Origin: Streptomyces rishiriensis | GTDB lineage: Bacteria; Actinomycetota; Actinomycetes; Streptomycetales; Streptomycetaceae | Assembly (NCBI RefSeq): GCF_003112535.1 | Contig: NZ_BEWA01000001.1 | Location: forward strand, 275,073-339,072 | Direction: 5' to 3' | Length of the DNA stretch: 64,000 bases | Shown here: positions 1 to 8,838 of the stretch, one piece after another | Layout: every line of letters starts with the position of its first letter | Numbering within the stretch: the stretch's first letter is position 1 | Notes under the pieces: model-generated | The model's input: only the letters and a program-made list of their open reading frames with translations | Database searches by the model: none | Told to the model about the DNA's origin: nothing | Made by a program: the position numbers and the translations under genes

Positions 1-2
1 TC

Positions 3-485
3 ATCAGCGGCTTCGGCATCGCCCGCGGATATCTCGACGGCGGTGGCGACCGCTTCTTCGACGACCCCGCTTTCGGCGGACGCGCCTACCGCACAGGCGA
101 CATCGTCGAGGTGCTGGCGGACGGCACGCTGCTCCACCTCGGACGGCAGGACAGTCAACTGAAGGTGAGCGGCCACCGGTTCGAGACGGCGGAGCTGCGC
201 CGCCACGTACTTTCGCTGCCGCAGCTCGCCGATGCCGCGTTCGACGTCGTGCGCGGCGGCGTCCTGGACACGGTGGAAGCTTTCGTGGTCTTCGACGACC
301 GGTCCGCACAGACACCGCCCACGGAGCGTGAGATCCGCACGCGGCTGGCCTCCCTGCTGCCGCGGGAACTGGTGCCCCGACGCGTGTACGTGGTGCCCGA
401 GATCAAGGTCAACGCCAACGGCAAACAGGACGTCCGGGCCACCAGGGCACTGGCCGAGACGCTGGCCGGCGGCACCGGTCCGTGA
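3..485 (+). CDS. Adenylation-domain enzyme (AMP-binding), C-terminal part only
   Basis: The reading frame enters from the left edge, so only about the last 160 residues are present. They show the late core motifs of the ANL (acyl/aminoacyl-AMP-forming) superfamily: ARGYL, YRTGD (A7), GRQDSQLKVSGHRFE (A8) and NANGK near the end, which carries the catalytic lysine of motif A10. The protein stops 28 residues past that NANGK motif with no carrier domain, so it is a stand-alone adenylation enzyme or the last domain of a longer one. The substrate-pocket residues lie outside the window, so specificity cannot be read. The next two genes make 3-methylaspartate, so activation of that amino acid or a derivative is a reasonable inference (compare VinN in vicenistatin biosynthesis), but it is unproven. 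Confidence 0.85.
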   Translation: MSGFGIARGYLDGGGDRFFDDPAFGGRAYRTGDIVEVLADGTLLHLGRQDSQLKVSGHRFETAELRRHVLSLPQLADAAFDVVRGGVLDTVEAFVVFDDRSAQTPPTEREIRTRLASLLPRELVPRRVYVVPEIKVNANGKQDVRATRALAETLAGGTGP

Positions 486-535
486 GCCCGGTCCGGGCAG
501 CGAGCACCGAGCCGGTCCACAGGGAAGGAGAATCC

Positions 536-1003
536 ATGCGGGGCGTTCCCGCGCACACCGACTCGCCGGAGTCCCCGCACGACGTGGTCGTGCTGGGCGT
601 GACGGCGAGCGACGCGCACGCGGTGGCCAATCAGCTGATCGCGCACGATCTGCGCGCCGAGGGCTACACCGTGATCAATCTGGGCGTCTGTACGCCGGTC
701 TCGGAGTTCGTGCGGGCCGTGCGCGAGAACACCGGCGTCCTCGCCGTGGTGATCGGCAGTCTCAACGGCCACGCCCACGAGGACCTGCGTGACCTGCCTG
801 CCGCCCGCGCCGCCGGGCAGCTGCCCTGCCCGGTGGTCCTCGGCGGCAACCTGTCCGTGGGCAGCACGAAGGATCCCGGCGCGCTGGACCGACTGCACCG
901 GCTCGGAGTGGACCACATCCTGACCGAGCTGAGCGATCTCCTCCCCCTGTTGCGCGAACTGGCCCGCCGGACCACGCAGCCCCCACTCCCCCGAGCCATA
1001 TGA
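536..1003 (+). CDS. glmS: Glutamate (methylaspartate) mutase, cobalamin-binding small subunit S
   Basis: This is a 155-residue B12-binding Rossmann-like protein. With subunit E it carries out the coenzyme-B12 rearrangement of L-glutamate to (2S,3S)-3-methylaspartate. Visible signatures are VVVLGVTASDAHAVAN near residues 17-32, the SxL-like VIGSLNG, and a GG loop (VVLGGNLSVG). The ATG at 536 is preferred because AAGGAG lies just upstream. An in-frame GTG at 482 overlaps the previous stop but would add an unconserved leader. The stop overlaps the start of the next gene as ATGA, so translational coupling is likely. Oddity: the normal DxHxxG cobalamin motif reads D-A-H-A-V-A, with Ala in place of the conserved Gly. 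The Co-ligating His is kept. Confidence 0.88.
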   Translation: MRGVPAHTDSPESPHDVVVLGVTASDAHAVANQLIAHDLRAEGYTVINLGVCTPVSEFVRAVRENTGVLAVVIGSLNGHAHEDLRDLPAARAAGQLPCPVVLGGNLSVGSTKDPGALDRLHRLGVDHILTELSDLLPLLRELARRTTQPPLPRAI

Positions 1004-2385
1004 GCCGGAACATGCGCCTCGCCGCCGACGCGCACCCCCTCACCGACCCGGACCTTCCCTCCACGGCCGACATCGTGCGCTACGCCCGCACCCGCGGGAC
1101 GCCGACCGCCCGCGACGTACTGGCCCGCTCGGTGAAGGACGCGGTGGTGGCCGTCCAGCCCCGCTGCGGGGTAGGCGGACACACCGAGATGCTGGAGCTG
1201 ATGCGCTCCCTCGACGCCGGTGCACAGCCGGACGTCCTGACCATCACCATCGACTCCCACACACGGCTCAACCGCTTCGAGCACGCCGCCCGCCTGGCCC
1301 GTACGGACCCGGGCGCGCTCAACGGCTACCCGCTCGTGGCGCATGGCTGGCGGCGTGGCCGCGAACTGGTCGAGTCGGTGTCCGCGCCGGTGGAGATCCG
1401 GCACGGCTCCCCGGACCCCCGCCGTCTGTTCGAGGTCGCCATGGCGGCCGGCGCGACATCGTTCGAGGGCGGCGGCATCTCCTACAACCTCCCCTACTGC
1501 AAGGACGTACCGCTCGCTCACTCGCTGGCCTGCTGGCGCGAGGTCGACGCGATGACCGGTGACCTGCGGCGCGCCGGGCTGACGGTGGACCGCGAGCTGT
1601 TCGGCACCCTCACCGGCGTGCTGACGCCACCGTCGATCAGTCTGGCCATCGGCGTCATCGAGGCCGCTCTCACCGCCGCCGAGGGCGTGGGCTGCCTGTC
1701 CCTGTCCTATCCGCAGGGGGGACACCTCGCCCAGGACGTCGCCGCACTGCGCGCCATCCCCGAACTGGCGCGGCGCTATCTGCCGGCGGACGTCGAGGTG
1801 TATCCCGTACTGCACGAGTTCATGGGCGTCTTCCCCACCCGGCGTTCCCACGCCGAGCAGCTGATCTTCTACGGTGCGCTCACCGCCCGGCTGGGCGGCG
1901 CGGCCAAACTGGTCACCAAGACCCACCAGGAGGCACTGGGCATTCCCGACGCCCAGGCGAACATCGACGGCATGCGCCTGGCCGCGATCGCCAACTCACC
2001 GCTGCTGGACTTCGTCACCGTCGACACCGAACGGGTCGAGGAGGAACTGGAGTGGCTGCTCGCCGAAGTCGACGACCTCGTCGCCCCGGTCCTCGGCGCC
2101 GCCGACCCGGCCCGTGCCGCCGTCGCGGCCTTCGCCGACGGCACGCTCGACATCCCGTTCAGCGCCAGCCGGTACGCCCGGGGCGACGTGCTGCCCTGCC
2201 GTGACACCTCCGGTGCGATCCGCTACGCCGTACCCGGTGCGCTGCCGTTGTCCCGCGCCGCGGTGCTGCGCCACCGCGACGGCCTCGGCTTCGCCGACGC
2301 ACCGCACAGCATGCGCACCCTGATCGCCCGGGTCACGCGTGACATCAACCACTTCCCCCACCTCTTCGGCGAGGTCGGGCCGTGA
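1000..2385 (+). CDS. glmE: Glutamate (methylaspartate) mutase, catalytic large subunit E
   Basis: A 461-residue TIM-barrel subunit that binds glutamate and the adenosyl group of B12. The pair of S and E subunits forms methylaspartate. Family-typical stretches are PVEIRHGSPDPRRLFE, TSFEGGGISYNLPYCKDV (about residues 155-173) and FGTLTGVLTPP. The length is close to that of other GlmE proteins (about 480). It starts at ATG 1000, overlapping the small-subunit stop by 4 bp, so the adenylation gene and both mutase genes look like one transcription unit. In actinomycetes such pairs occur inside biosynthetic clusters (friulimicin-type lipopeptides, vicenistatin-type macrolactams), where methylaspartate is a building block. 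It is followed by a convergent SARP regulator. Confidence 0.92.
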   Translation: MSRNMRLAADAHPLTDPDLPSTADIVRYARTRGTPTARDVLARSVKDAVVAVQPRCGVGGHTEMLELMRSLDAGAQPDVLTITIDSHTRLNRFEHAARLARTDPGALNGYPLVAHGWRRGRELVESVSAPVEIRHGSPDPRRLFEVAMAAGATSFEGGGISYNLPYCKDVPLAHSLACWREVDAMTGDLRRAGLTVDRELFGTLTGVLTPPSISLAIGVIEAALTAAEGVGCLSLSYPQGGHLAQDVAALRAIPELARRYLPADVEVYPVLHEFMGVFPTRRSHAEQLIFYGALTARLGGAAKLVTKTHQEALGIPDAQANIDGMRLAAIANSPLLDFVTVDTERVEEELEWLLAEVDDLVAPVLGAADPARAAVAAFADGTLDIPFSASRYARGDVLPCRDTSGAIRYAVPGALPLSRAAVLRHRDGLGFADAPHSMRTLIARVTRDINHFPHLFGEVGP

Positions 2386-2414
2386 GCCTCGGCGCGGGCC
2401 GTCCCCTCCATGGC

Positions 2415-3977
2415 TCAGCCGGTCCCCAGGAACGCGTCTTCCGTCTGCAGGCCGTGGATCGCGGCGGGCCGGGAGCGGACCGCCTCCCAGCCGTCCGGGG
2501 GCTCGGGACCCAGATGATAGGAGATGTCCGGCTCCGTCGCACGACGGGTGGCCTCACACACCCGTACCTGGCCCTCGGGTGCCATCGCCAGCAGCCGGAA
2601 GCACCGGTCGACCGGATCCCCCGTGACACTCGGAACGCCGCGGTGGGCCGGCAGGTACGCCAGACAGGCGTCGCCGGTGCCCACGGCGACGTGCAGACGG
2701 GCACCGGACGCGCCGCCGCGCAGACGGCTGAAGTCGAGCCAGTCCCGCACGGCGAAGGCGGTCCGTACCGCACGCGTGGCGTCGTCCCGGCGGGGGCCGT
2801 CGGCGCCGAACACGGCGGAGAACATCGGTGCCGTCGCCGACCCGACTGTCCCCCCGTTGCGCGCGCACTCCTGCCGCATCACCGCTTCGATCTCCGCCAT
2901 GGCCTGCTGGACGTCGTCCAGGTCGCGGCCGTCGGGCAGGTCGTGACGCACCCACACCAGGACGACGCTGACACGTCCGCGCCGGTGTCCCGCCCGGTGT
3001 CCCGCACGCTGTCGTCCTCCGTCCTCGACGAGGGCGGGCACCACACCATGATCGCGTCTGCCGTCGGGAGCCATCCGCGACAGCACGCGGCTCGTCAACG
3101 GGGCGCCGGAGGCGTCCGGCCGGCGGGCGGTCTGCTGCCCGACGAGGGACGGCACGCGCGCCTGCTCGGACGCCCTTTGGTGCTCCACAGCCACCGGCTC
3201 GGTCGGCACGGCCGACACCACGTCCAGGTCGGGATCGTGTGCGAGGATGGCCCGTTCCAGACCTTGCAGCTCCCGCGACGGCTCAAGACCGTACTGTTCC
3301 ACGAGTTCGCCCCGGATGCGGCGGAACACCGACAGCGCCTCCGTCTGCCGGCCGCACCGGTAGAGCGCCAGCATCAGCTGGCCGCTCAGCCGCTCCCGCA
3401 GGAGGTCCTCGGCGACGGCCGTCTGCAACTCACCCAGGAGTTCGTGGTGGTTGCCGATCGCCAGCCCGGCTTCGAAGTAATCCTCGAGGGCGTCCAGTCG
3501 CTCGCTCTCCAGGCCGTCCAGTTCGGGCCATCTCAGGCCGGCCTCCGCCAGGTCGGCGAGTGCGGCCCCCTGCCACAGCCCGAGCGCCTCGCGCAGCGTG
3601 CGTGCCGCCGCGGCATGCGCGCCGGCACCGGCTTCGGCCCGTGCGCGCTGCACGGCCCGGCGGAAGCGGAACAGGTCCACGGCGTCGGGGTCGACGCGCA
3701 ACTGGTATCCGGGAGCGCGCGTCAGCAGGACCGCCCGGGTCTCCGGGGCCCCGTGCGCCAGATCGAGCCGCAGGCCCCGGACTGCGTTGCCGATCATCTT
3801 GCGCGCGGTACGGGGGGTCTCCTCGGGCCACAGGACCTCGAGCAGCTTGTGCGTGGGCACGACCCGGTCGGCGTTGAGCAGGAGATAGGCGGCCAGACGG
3901 CGTTTGATCACTCCGCCGAGCGGGACGGTCACACCGTCCGCGCTCGCCTGCAGAGAGCCTAGTATTCGGAAATCCAC
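2415..3977 (-). CDS. SARP-family activator fused to a degenerate nucleotide-cyclase-like domain
   Basis: 520 residues, GTG start at 3977 with GAGG upstream. Residues 1-95 form an OmpR-type winged helix (RILGSLQASADGVTV, then VLWPEETPRTARKMIG). Residues about 96-245 are the bacterial transcriptional activation domain (QLMLALYRCGRQTEAL, then EYGLEPSRELQGLE-like sequence). Residues about 330-510 resemble a class III nucleotidyl cyclase fold: VSVVLVWVRHDLPDG, then DDATRAVRTAFAVRD, then VTGDPVDRCFRLLAMAPEG. The metal-binding aspartates are not evident (SATAPMFSAVF where active cyclases have a GD), so it is probably a ligand-sensing or structural relic. The architecture recalls PimR-type SARPs, which join a SARP half to a guanylate-cyclase-like half. 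Its likely target is the adjacent biosynthetic operon (inference). Confidence 0.88.
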   Translation of the reverse strand: MDFRILGSLQASADGVTVPLGGVIKRRLAAYLLLNADRVVPTHKLLEVLWPEETPRTARKMIGNAVRGLRLDLAHGAPETRAVLLTRAPGYQLRVDPDAVDLFRFRRAVQRARAEAGAGAHAAAARTLREALGLWQGAALADLAEAGLRWPELDGLESERLDALEDYFEAGLAIGNHHELLGELQTAVAEDLLRERLSGQLMLALYRCGRQTEALSVFRRIRGELVEQYGLEPSRELQGLERAILAHDPDLDVVSAVPTEPVAVEHQRASEQARVPSLVGQQTARRPDASGAPLTSRVLSRMAPDGRRDHGVVPALVEDGGRQRAGHRAGHRRGRVSVVLVWVRHDLPDGRDLDDVQQAMAEIEAVMRQECARNGGTVGSATAPMFSAVFGADGPRRDDATRAVRTAFAVRDWLDFSRLRGGASGARLHVAVGTGDACLAYLPAHRGVPSVTGDPVDRCFRLLAMAPEGQVRVCEATRRATEPDISYHLGPEPPDGWEAVRSRPAAIHGLQTEDAFLGTG

Positions 3978-4162
3978 ACGACCTCATTTCCAGCTGGGGC
4001 TGCCTTGTGTCGCTCCCGTCGGCCGCGTGGGCCTCCCGCGGGCGGGACGAAGGCCGGCGAAGGTGGGGACGCGCGGCTGGTCACCGCTCGGGCGTCCGTC
4101 CAGGACGTCACCGCCGCGGCGCCTCGCGACCACCGCGGTGCGCCCGATGACGGCCGGTACCG

Positions 4163-4336
4163 TCAGCTCCAGGGGTTGGTGTCGTCGGTGGTGCCGTCAC
4201 TGCCGGCCTGCGTGGTGATCGCGTGCTGCGGCTGTGCGGCTGCTGCGCCGGCCGCCGCACCCAGCGGGGCGAGGGCGGCGACCACGACGGCGACGACGGT
4301 GACGGCTTTCACGACGAGCGCGTCGATACGGTTCAT
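4163..4336 (-). CDS. Small secreted peptide next to the SARP genes
   Basis: A 57-residue peptide starting MNRIDALVVKAVTVV, followed by a long hydrophobic Ala/Val segment and an Ala-rich cleavage-like region (AAGAAAAQPQ). The short polar tail ends DDTNPWS. The start at 4336 is chosen because GAGGGAG lies 6 nt upstream; a longer in-frame reading to 4408 has no such site. The same GAGGGAG-plus-6 arrangement precedes the AfsR-like gene at 8838. I do not recognise a characterised family. It looks exported, and its place between two SARP-type regulators suggests a role linked to them, for example an extracellular signal, but that is inference. Confidence 0.6.
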   Translation of the reverse strand: MNRIDALVVKAVTVVAVVVAALAPLGAAAGAAAAQPQHAITTQAGSDGTTDDTNPWS

Positions 4337-4471
4337 GAGCTGCTCCCTCACTCGCTTCTCCACTGCTTCGTGCTTCTGAGCGAGAAAATTAGGAGGCCGT
4401 GTAATCACTCCACTTTGACGGCGCTATCACTTCCGGATACCGCCCTGATGGGCTGTGCCGGAGCGGGCCGA

Positions 4472-5684
4472 TCACGGTGTCCGGGCCGGGCAGGGAGCCG
4501 TCCGCGAGGACGTGGCGGCCAGCGCGGCCGGCCGGTCCGCCGAACGCCTGCGCACCAGAAGAAAAGGCACCAGCTGCACCCGCCGGCCCGGGCGCAGTCC
4601 CCGGCCGGCAACAGACCGAGGAAAGCCGCCGACATCACCCGACCGGACCGACCTGTACACGCGAAAACCGGCCGGCCGTCGGTGCAGCCGGAAGTCGAGG
4701 GGCTCATCACCCTCCGCACCCAACTCCTCGCGCATCAAACCCGCACCGAGGAGACGTCCTCGGCGTCGCAGGCGGTCTCGCGCGCCCAGCAGGCGCAGGC
4801 CGTTGCGGTGGCTGGTGGCGTAGGGCTGCCGGCGCATCCAGTCGAACATCTCGTGCGCGTGATCGGGCAGCAGGGCCCGCAGCAGGTCCTCGGGGACCTC
4901 CGTCACGTGGGTGCAGATCTCCGGCGCCCGCAGGTGGACGGGTGACGGCACGGGACCCACCACGCGGTCGAGCAGATCCTCGACGACGTGCGGCGACGGC
5001 TGCCACTCGCCGGGCGGTCCGTCGCCCCGGTCGGAGCCGACGAGCCGCAGAGCCAGGGGATGTCCGCCCGCGAAGGCGAGCCGGGCCGCCCGGTCGGCGG
5101 TCCGGCCGGTCGTGGCGTCCCGCAGCAGCCGTGCAGACCCGGCCGGGGACAGGCCCTCCAGACGTACGACGCGGAGTGTGTCGTACCAGGCCGGGTCGGT
5201 GCGCCAGCGCAGGCTCGGGGGCCGGCGTCCGGCCAGCACCACGAGGGAGCCAGGTGCCAGCCGGGTGAGGAAACGGTCCCTGAACCAGTCTTCCAGGCTC
5301 CCCAGGTGGTCCGCGGCGTCGACGAGCAGAACCAGCCGACCGGTCCCGGCCGCGTCCGCCGCGGCGGCGAAGGCCCTCTCGGTCGGCTCGGTCCGTTCCG
5401 CGTCCACCTCGACGACGTGCCGGCCGCGCCGCTCGGCGTCCACAGCGAAGCGCCGCAGGAGTGTCGTCCTGCCGATTCCCCCGGGCCCGTGCAGCGCCAG
5501 CACCGCGACCGGGCTCGTGCGGTCGTCCGGCGCCGCGGCCGGGTCCGAGGGTTCCTCCAGCAGCACCCGGAAACGGGTCCAGTTCGTCCTCCCGTCCCAC
5601 GAAACGGCGCAGAAACGCGCGCGCTCGGCCCTGCGCGCGCGGGCGCACCGGCGCCGGCGGACGGCTGATCACCCGTCTCACCAC
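4472..5684 (-). pseudogene. Frameshifted ATPase regulator (LAL/AfsR-type NTPase domain)
   Basis: The N-terminal frame reads AFLRRFVGREDELDPF, the usual entry to an AAA/STAND ATPase regulator. The next frame continues as RVLLEEPSDPAAAP, then the P-loop LHGPGGIGRTTLLRRF, a Walker-B-like GRLVLLVDAADHLG, GGHPLAL, and a segment ending DWMRRQPYATSHRNGLRLL. The frames join if one G is removed from GGG at 5575-5577 (a C in the coding strand), so there is a single-base insertion or an assembly error. After about position 4780 similarity to the family stops and no TPR or LuxR helix-turn-helix is present. Frameshift plus truncation suggest a dead relative of the large SARP-LAL regulators beside it. Sequencing error at the frameshift cannot be excluded. 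Confidence 0.7.
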
Positions 5685-5763
5685 GGTCCGGTTTCATCCG
5701 AGCGCCGCAGTCCTCGGTCGGCGGCGGGTCCCGGGCATGCTCCGAGCCGGGACGGTCACGGTG

Positions 5764-8700
5764 TCATCCGCCATCGGGCAGACCGGGCGAGGACAGCCGC
5801 GCCAGCAGGCCTGCGGCACGATTCTGTTCCTCGACCATGCCGAGGGTGGCGAACACCTTCGTGGCGTCGGCGAGCAGGTCGCCGGCCCCGGCCGCGTCGC
5901 CTGCGCGCAGCGCCAGGTCGGCCATGTCGACCTGTACGGAGGCCGCACCCGCCTGGTCCAGGATCTCCTCGCGGACGGTGAGCGCCCGGTCGAACAGGGA
6001 GGCCGCCTCGGCCCGGTCTCCCAGATGAGCGTGCACCCGGCCCAGATCGAGCAGCATGTACCCCTCGCCGATGACGTCGCCGTCGTCCCTGACCATGCAC
6101 AGGCCTTCGGACAACACCTTGCGGGCGTCCTCCAGCTGCCCCCGGTACAGGTGCAGCTGGCCCGCGCGCTGCAGCACCCGGGCCTGTCCGCCCAGGTACC
6201 CGAGGTCGCGCCAGATGTGCAGCGCGTCTTCCAGTTCCGCTTCCACCCGCTCGACGTCGCCCTGCCTGAGCAGGACGGCCGCGCGCTGAACGATCACGGA
6301 GGCCCTCGCCCAGGGCTCACTACATCGTTCGAAGTCGTGCTCCGCCTCCAGGAAGAGCTGCATCGCCGCGGCGTCACGGCCGGCGAGCCGCTCCACGATG
6401 CCGAGGTCCCTGCGGCACATTCCGAGGCCTTTGGCGTGCCCCAGCGTCTCGAAGAGCTCCCGCGCCACCGTCAGTGCCTTGCGTGCCTCCGCGAGGTCGC
6501 GGCGGTTGAGGTACAGCGAACCGAGGGAGGCAAGCAGCGCCGCCTGACCCAACTGGTTGCCTCGGCGGCGCACCGCGGTCAGCGCCTTGCGGTGGGTGCG
6601 GGCCCAGTGGTCCAGGTAGCCGCGCGCCTCGAAGAAGGGTGCGAGGTTGACGGCGAGTTCCCAGGCGTAGTCGTCCTCGCCGTCCTGCGCGAGGCTCTCC
6701 ACGGTCAGGCTGAGGTTCTCGCGTTCGGTGTCCAGCCACTCCATCGGCCGGGCCAGGACGGTGCGGACGTGCGCCACGGGCGGGTTCCAGCGCGGGGCCG
6801 ACCCGTTGATGTAGCCGGTGCCTAAGATGCGCCGCTGGGCCTGGGCGACCAGGGAGAGCCAGGCGCCTCCCAGCCGACGGCCCGCAGCTCTGCGCTCGCT
6901 CGCGTCGGACTCCGCGGCCAGCCGGTCGCGGGCGAACAGCCGGACGATGTCGTGGAAGCCGTAGCGCGGTTCACCGGTGGCGTCGGCGCCGACGACGTCG
7001 ATCATCTGCACGTCGACCAGCGGTTCCATGAGGTCTGACGGATAGGGGCTGGCGTCCGGGTCGTCGAGCAGCGCGCTGCCGATCCAGCCGGGGAAGGCGG
7101 AGCCCTTGACGAGGCTGAGCAGTCGCAGGAGCCTGCGGTCGGCTCCGGCCAGTCCTTCGTAGGTGAGGGAGAGGCTGGCGCGCACCGTCATCTCCCCATG
7201 GGTCAGTTCGTCCAGACACCGGCTCTCGTCGGCGAGACGCTGCACCATCGACGCCAGCGGCCAGTGCGGGCGGGCCGCCAGACGCGCGGCGACGATGCGC
7301 AGCGCCAGCGGCAGGCCTCCCACGGTGGCGGCCAGTGCCTTGGCCGCCTCCGGTTCGCGGTGCACCCGGTCCTGGCCGACCACCTTCCCGATGAGGTCCA
7401 GCGACTCCTGCCGGCCGAGGATGTCCAGGGTCACGCGGTGGGCGCCGGGCAGGGCGGTCAGCCGTGTCTTGCTGGTGACGAGGACGCCGCAGGAGCGGCT
7501 GCCCGGAAGCAGGGGGAAGACCTGCTCCTCGCTGGCGGCGTCGTCCAGGACCACCAGGATCCGCCGGTCCGCCAGCATGCTGCGGTAGATCTCGCCGCGC
7601 TCCTCCAGGGAGTCGGGAATGGCCGGCCCCGGCAGGCCCAGTGCACGCAGGAAGCGGCCGAGGACCTCCCGGGGGGCGAGCGGATCCGCACGGCCGCCGC
7701 GCAGCTGGCAGTAGAGCTGGCCGTCGGGGAAGTGGGAGTCGGCCAGCCGGTGGGCGACTCTGGCGGCGAAGGTGCTCTTGCCGATGCCTGAACGGCCGTT
7801 GACGACGACGATGCCGGTGGCCCGGCCGGGCGAGGTGCTGGTGAGGACGGCCTCCGCCTCGGCGACAAGGTCCTCGTGGCCGACGAAGTCGGCGGTATCG
7901 ACGGGCAGTTGTCGGGGCACATGACCACGCTTGGTCGTGGACCGCTCGTGTGACAACGATGTCCCCTCGAGGAACGAGGACGGAGGCGCGGCCGGCCGAC
8001 TCGCCGACGGCTGCGGCTCGCTGACGATGGTGAGGGGTATCTGCTCCAGCCGCAGGGAGGCGTCCTCGGTCAGGATCGCCCGCTCCAGTCTGCGCAGGTC
8101 CTCGCCGGGCTGGAGGCCGAGCTCCTCCTGGAGCAGCTTGCGTCCCTGCTGGTACGCCTCCAGGGCTTCCGCCTGTCGTCCGGAGCGGTACAGGGCGAGC
8201 ATCAACTGCCCGCGGAAACGTTCCCGCAGGGGGTTGTCACTCACCAGGAAGGCTATCTCGGCGGTCAGTTGGTGATGGCGGCCCAGCGCGAGCTCCAGCT
8301 CCAGGTACGACTCGGTCGCGGACAAGCGCTCCTCGTCGATGTGCTGGGCGATCCGGGCGAGCGCCTCGCTGGACGTTCCGTTCAGGCACGGCCCGCGCCA
8401 CAGGCCCACCGCCGCGCGCAGGGTGCCGGCCGCCTCGGCCGGGCTGCCCCGGCCGACCAGCGCGCCGGCCTCGGCCACCGCCCGCCTGAAGACGCTCAGG
8501 TCGAGGGCGGACTCGTCGATGTGCAGCACGTAGCCCGGCGGCCGGGTGATGATCGTGGCCGGGACCGCCGCGTCCGCCAGGGTCTTTCGCATCCGGGAGA
8601 CGCAGATCTGCACCTGGGTGCGCGCCGTCTCCGGCGGGTCCTCGGCCCACAGCAGCCGGATCAGGTGATCGCAGTTCTGCACCCGTCCGGCTTCCAGCAG

Positions 8701-8838
8701 CAGGGCCGCGAGGAGGACCTGCTGCCTGCCCGCCGAGATCGGCACGGCGCCACGGCCACTCAACACCTTGAGTTCGCCCAGCACTTGAAAGGCAGGGCCC
8801 ACCGTCCGGTCTTGCGGCCGGACGTTCACTGCGCCCAT
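5764..8838 (-). CDS. AfsR-like transcriptional regulator (SARP + NB-ARC + TPR)
   Basis: 1024 residues. Residues 10-95: winged helix (FQVLGELKVLSGRGAVPIS, LIRLLWAEDPPETAR). Residues 100-250: BTAD (QLMLALYRSGRQAEAL). Residues about 315-600: NB-ARC STAND ATPase with P-loop VVNGRSGIGKSTFA, Walker B RRILVVLDDA and GLPLAL. The C-terminal third consists of TPR-like helical repeats (LGSLYLNRRDLAEARKAL, LLDLGRVHAHLGDRAEA). This is the AfsR architecture at close to its normal length, so it looks intact. The ATG at 8838 is preferred over 8856 because GAGGGAG lies 6 nt upstream. It is divergent from the SnoaL-like gene and probably helps to control the neighbouring biosynthetic genes (inference). Confidence 0.93.
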   Translation of the reverse strand: MGAVNVRPQDRTVGPAFQVLGELKVLSGRGAVPISAGRQQVLLAALLLEAGRVQNCDHLIRLLWAEDPPETARTQVQICVSRMRKTLADAAVPATIITRPPGYVLHIDESALDLSVFRRAVAEAGALVGRGSPAEAAGTLRAAVGLWRGPCLNGTSSEALARIAQHIDEERLSATESYLELELALGRHHQLTAEIAFLVSDNPLRERFRGQLMLALYRSGRQAEALEAYQQGRKLLQEELGLQPGEDLRRLERAILTEDASLRLEQIPLTIVSEPQPSASRPAAPPSSFLEGTSLSHERSTTKRGHVPRQLPVDTADFVGHEDLVAEAEAVLTSTSPGRATGIVVVNGRSGIGKSTFAARVAHRLADSHFPDGQLYCQLRGGRADPLAPREVLGRFLRALGLPGPAIPDSLEERGEIYRSMLADRRILVVLDDAASEEQVFPLLPGSRSCGVLVTSKTRLTALPGAHRVTLDILGRQESLDLIGKVVGQDRVHREPEAAKALAATVGGLPLALRIVAARLAARPHWPLASMVQRLADESRCLDELTHGEMTVRASLSLTYEGLAGADRRLLRLLSLVKGSAFPGWIGSALLDDPDASPYPSDLMEPLVDVQMIDVVGADATGEPRYGFHDIVRLFARDRLAAESDASERRAAGRRLGGAWLSLVAQAQRRILGTGYINGSAPRWNPPVAHVRTVLARPMEWLDTERENLSLTVESLAQDGEDDYAWELAVNLAPFFEARGYLDHWARTHRKALTAVRRRGNQLGQAALLASLGSLYLNRRDLAEARKALTVARELFETLGHAKGLGMCRRDLGIVERLAGRDAAAMQLFLEAEHDFERCSEPWARASVIVQRAAVLLRQGDVERVEAELEDALHIWRDLGYLGGQARVLQRAGQLHLYRGQLEDARKVLSEGLCMVRDDGDVIGEGYMLLDLGRVHAHLGDRAEAASLFDRALTVREEILDQAGAASVQVDMADLALRAGDAAGAGDLLADATKVFATLGMVEEQNRAAGLLARLSSPGLPDGG

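Noticed and set aside
664..1926. Long antisense frame over the glutamate mutase genes
   Set aside because: It overlaps well-conserved GlmS/GlmE coding and has no domain or ribosome site.
2382..3962. Plus-strand frame opposite the SARP gene
   Set aside because: The minus-strand SARP has winged-helix and BTAD motifs; the plus frame has none.
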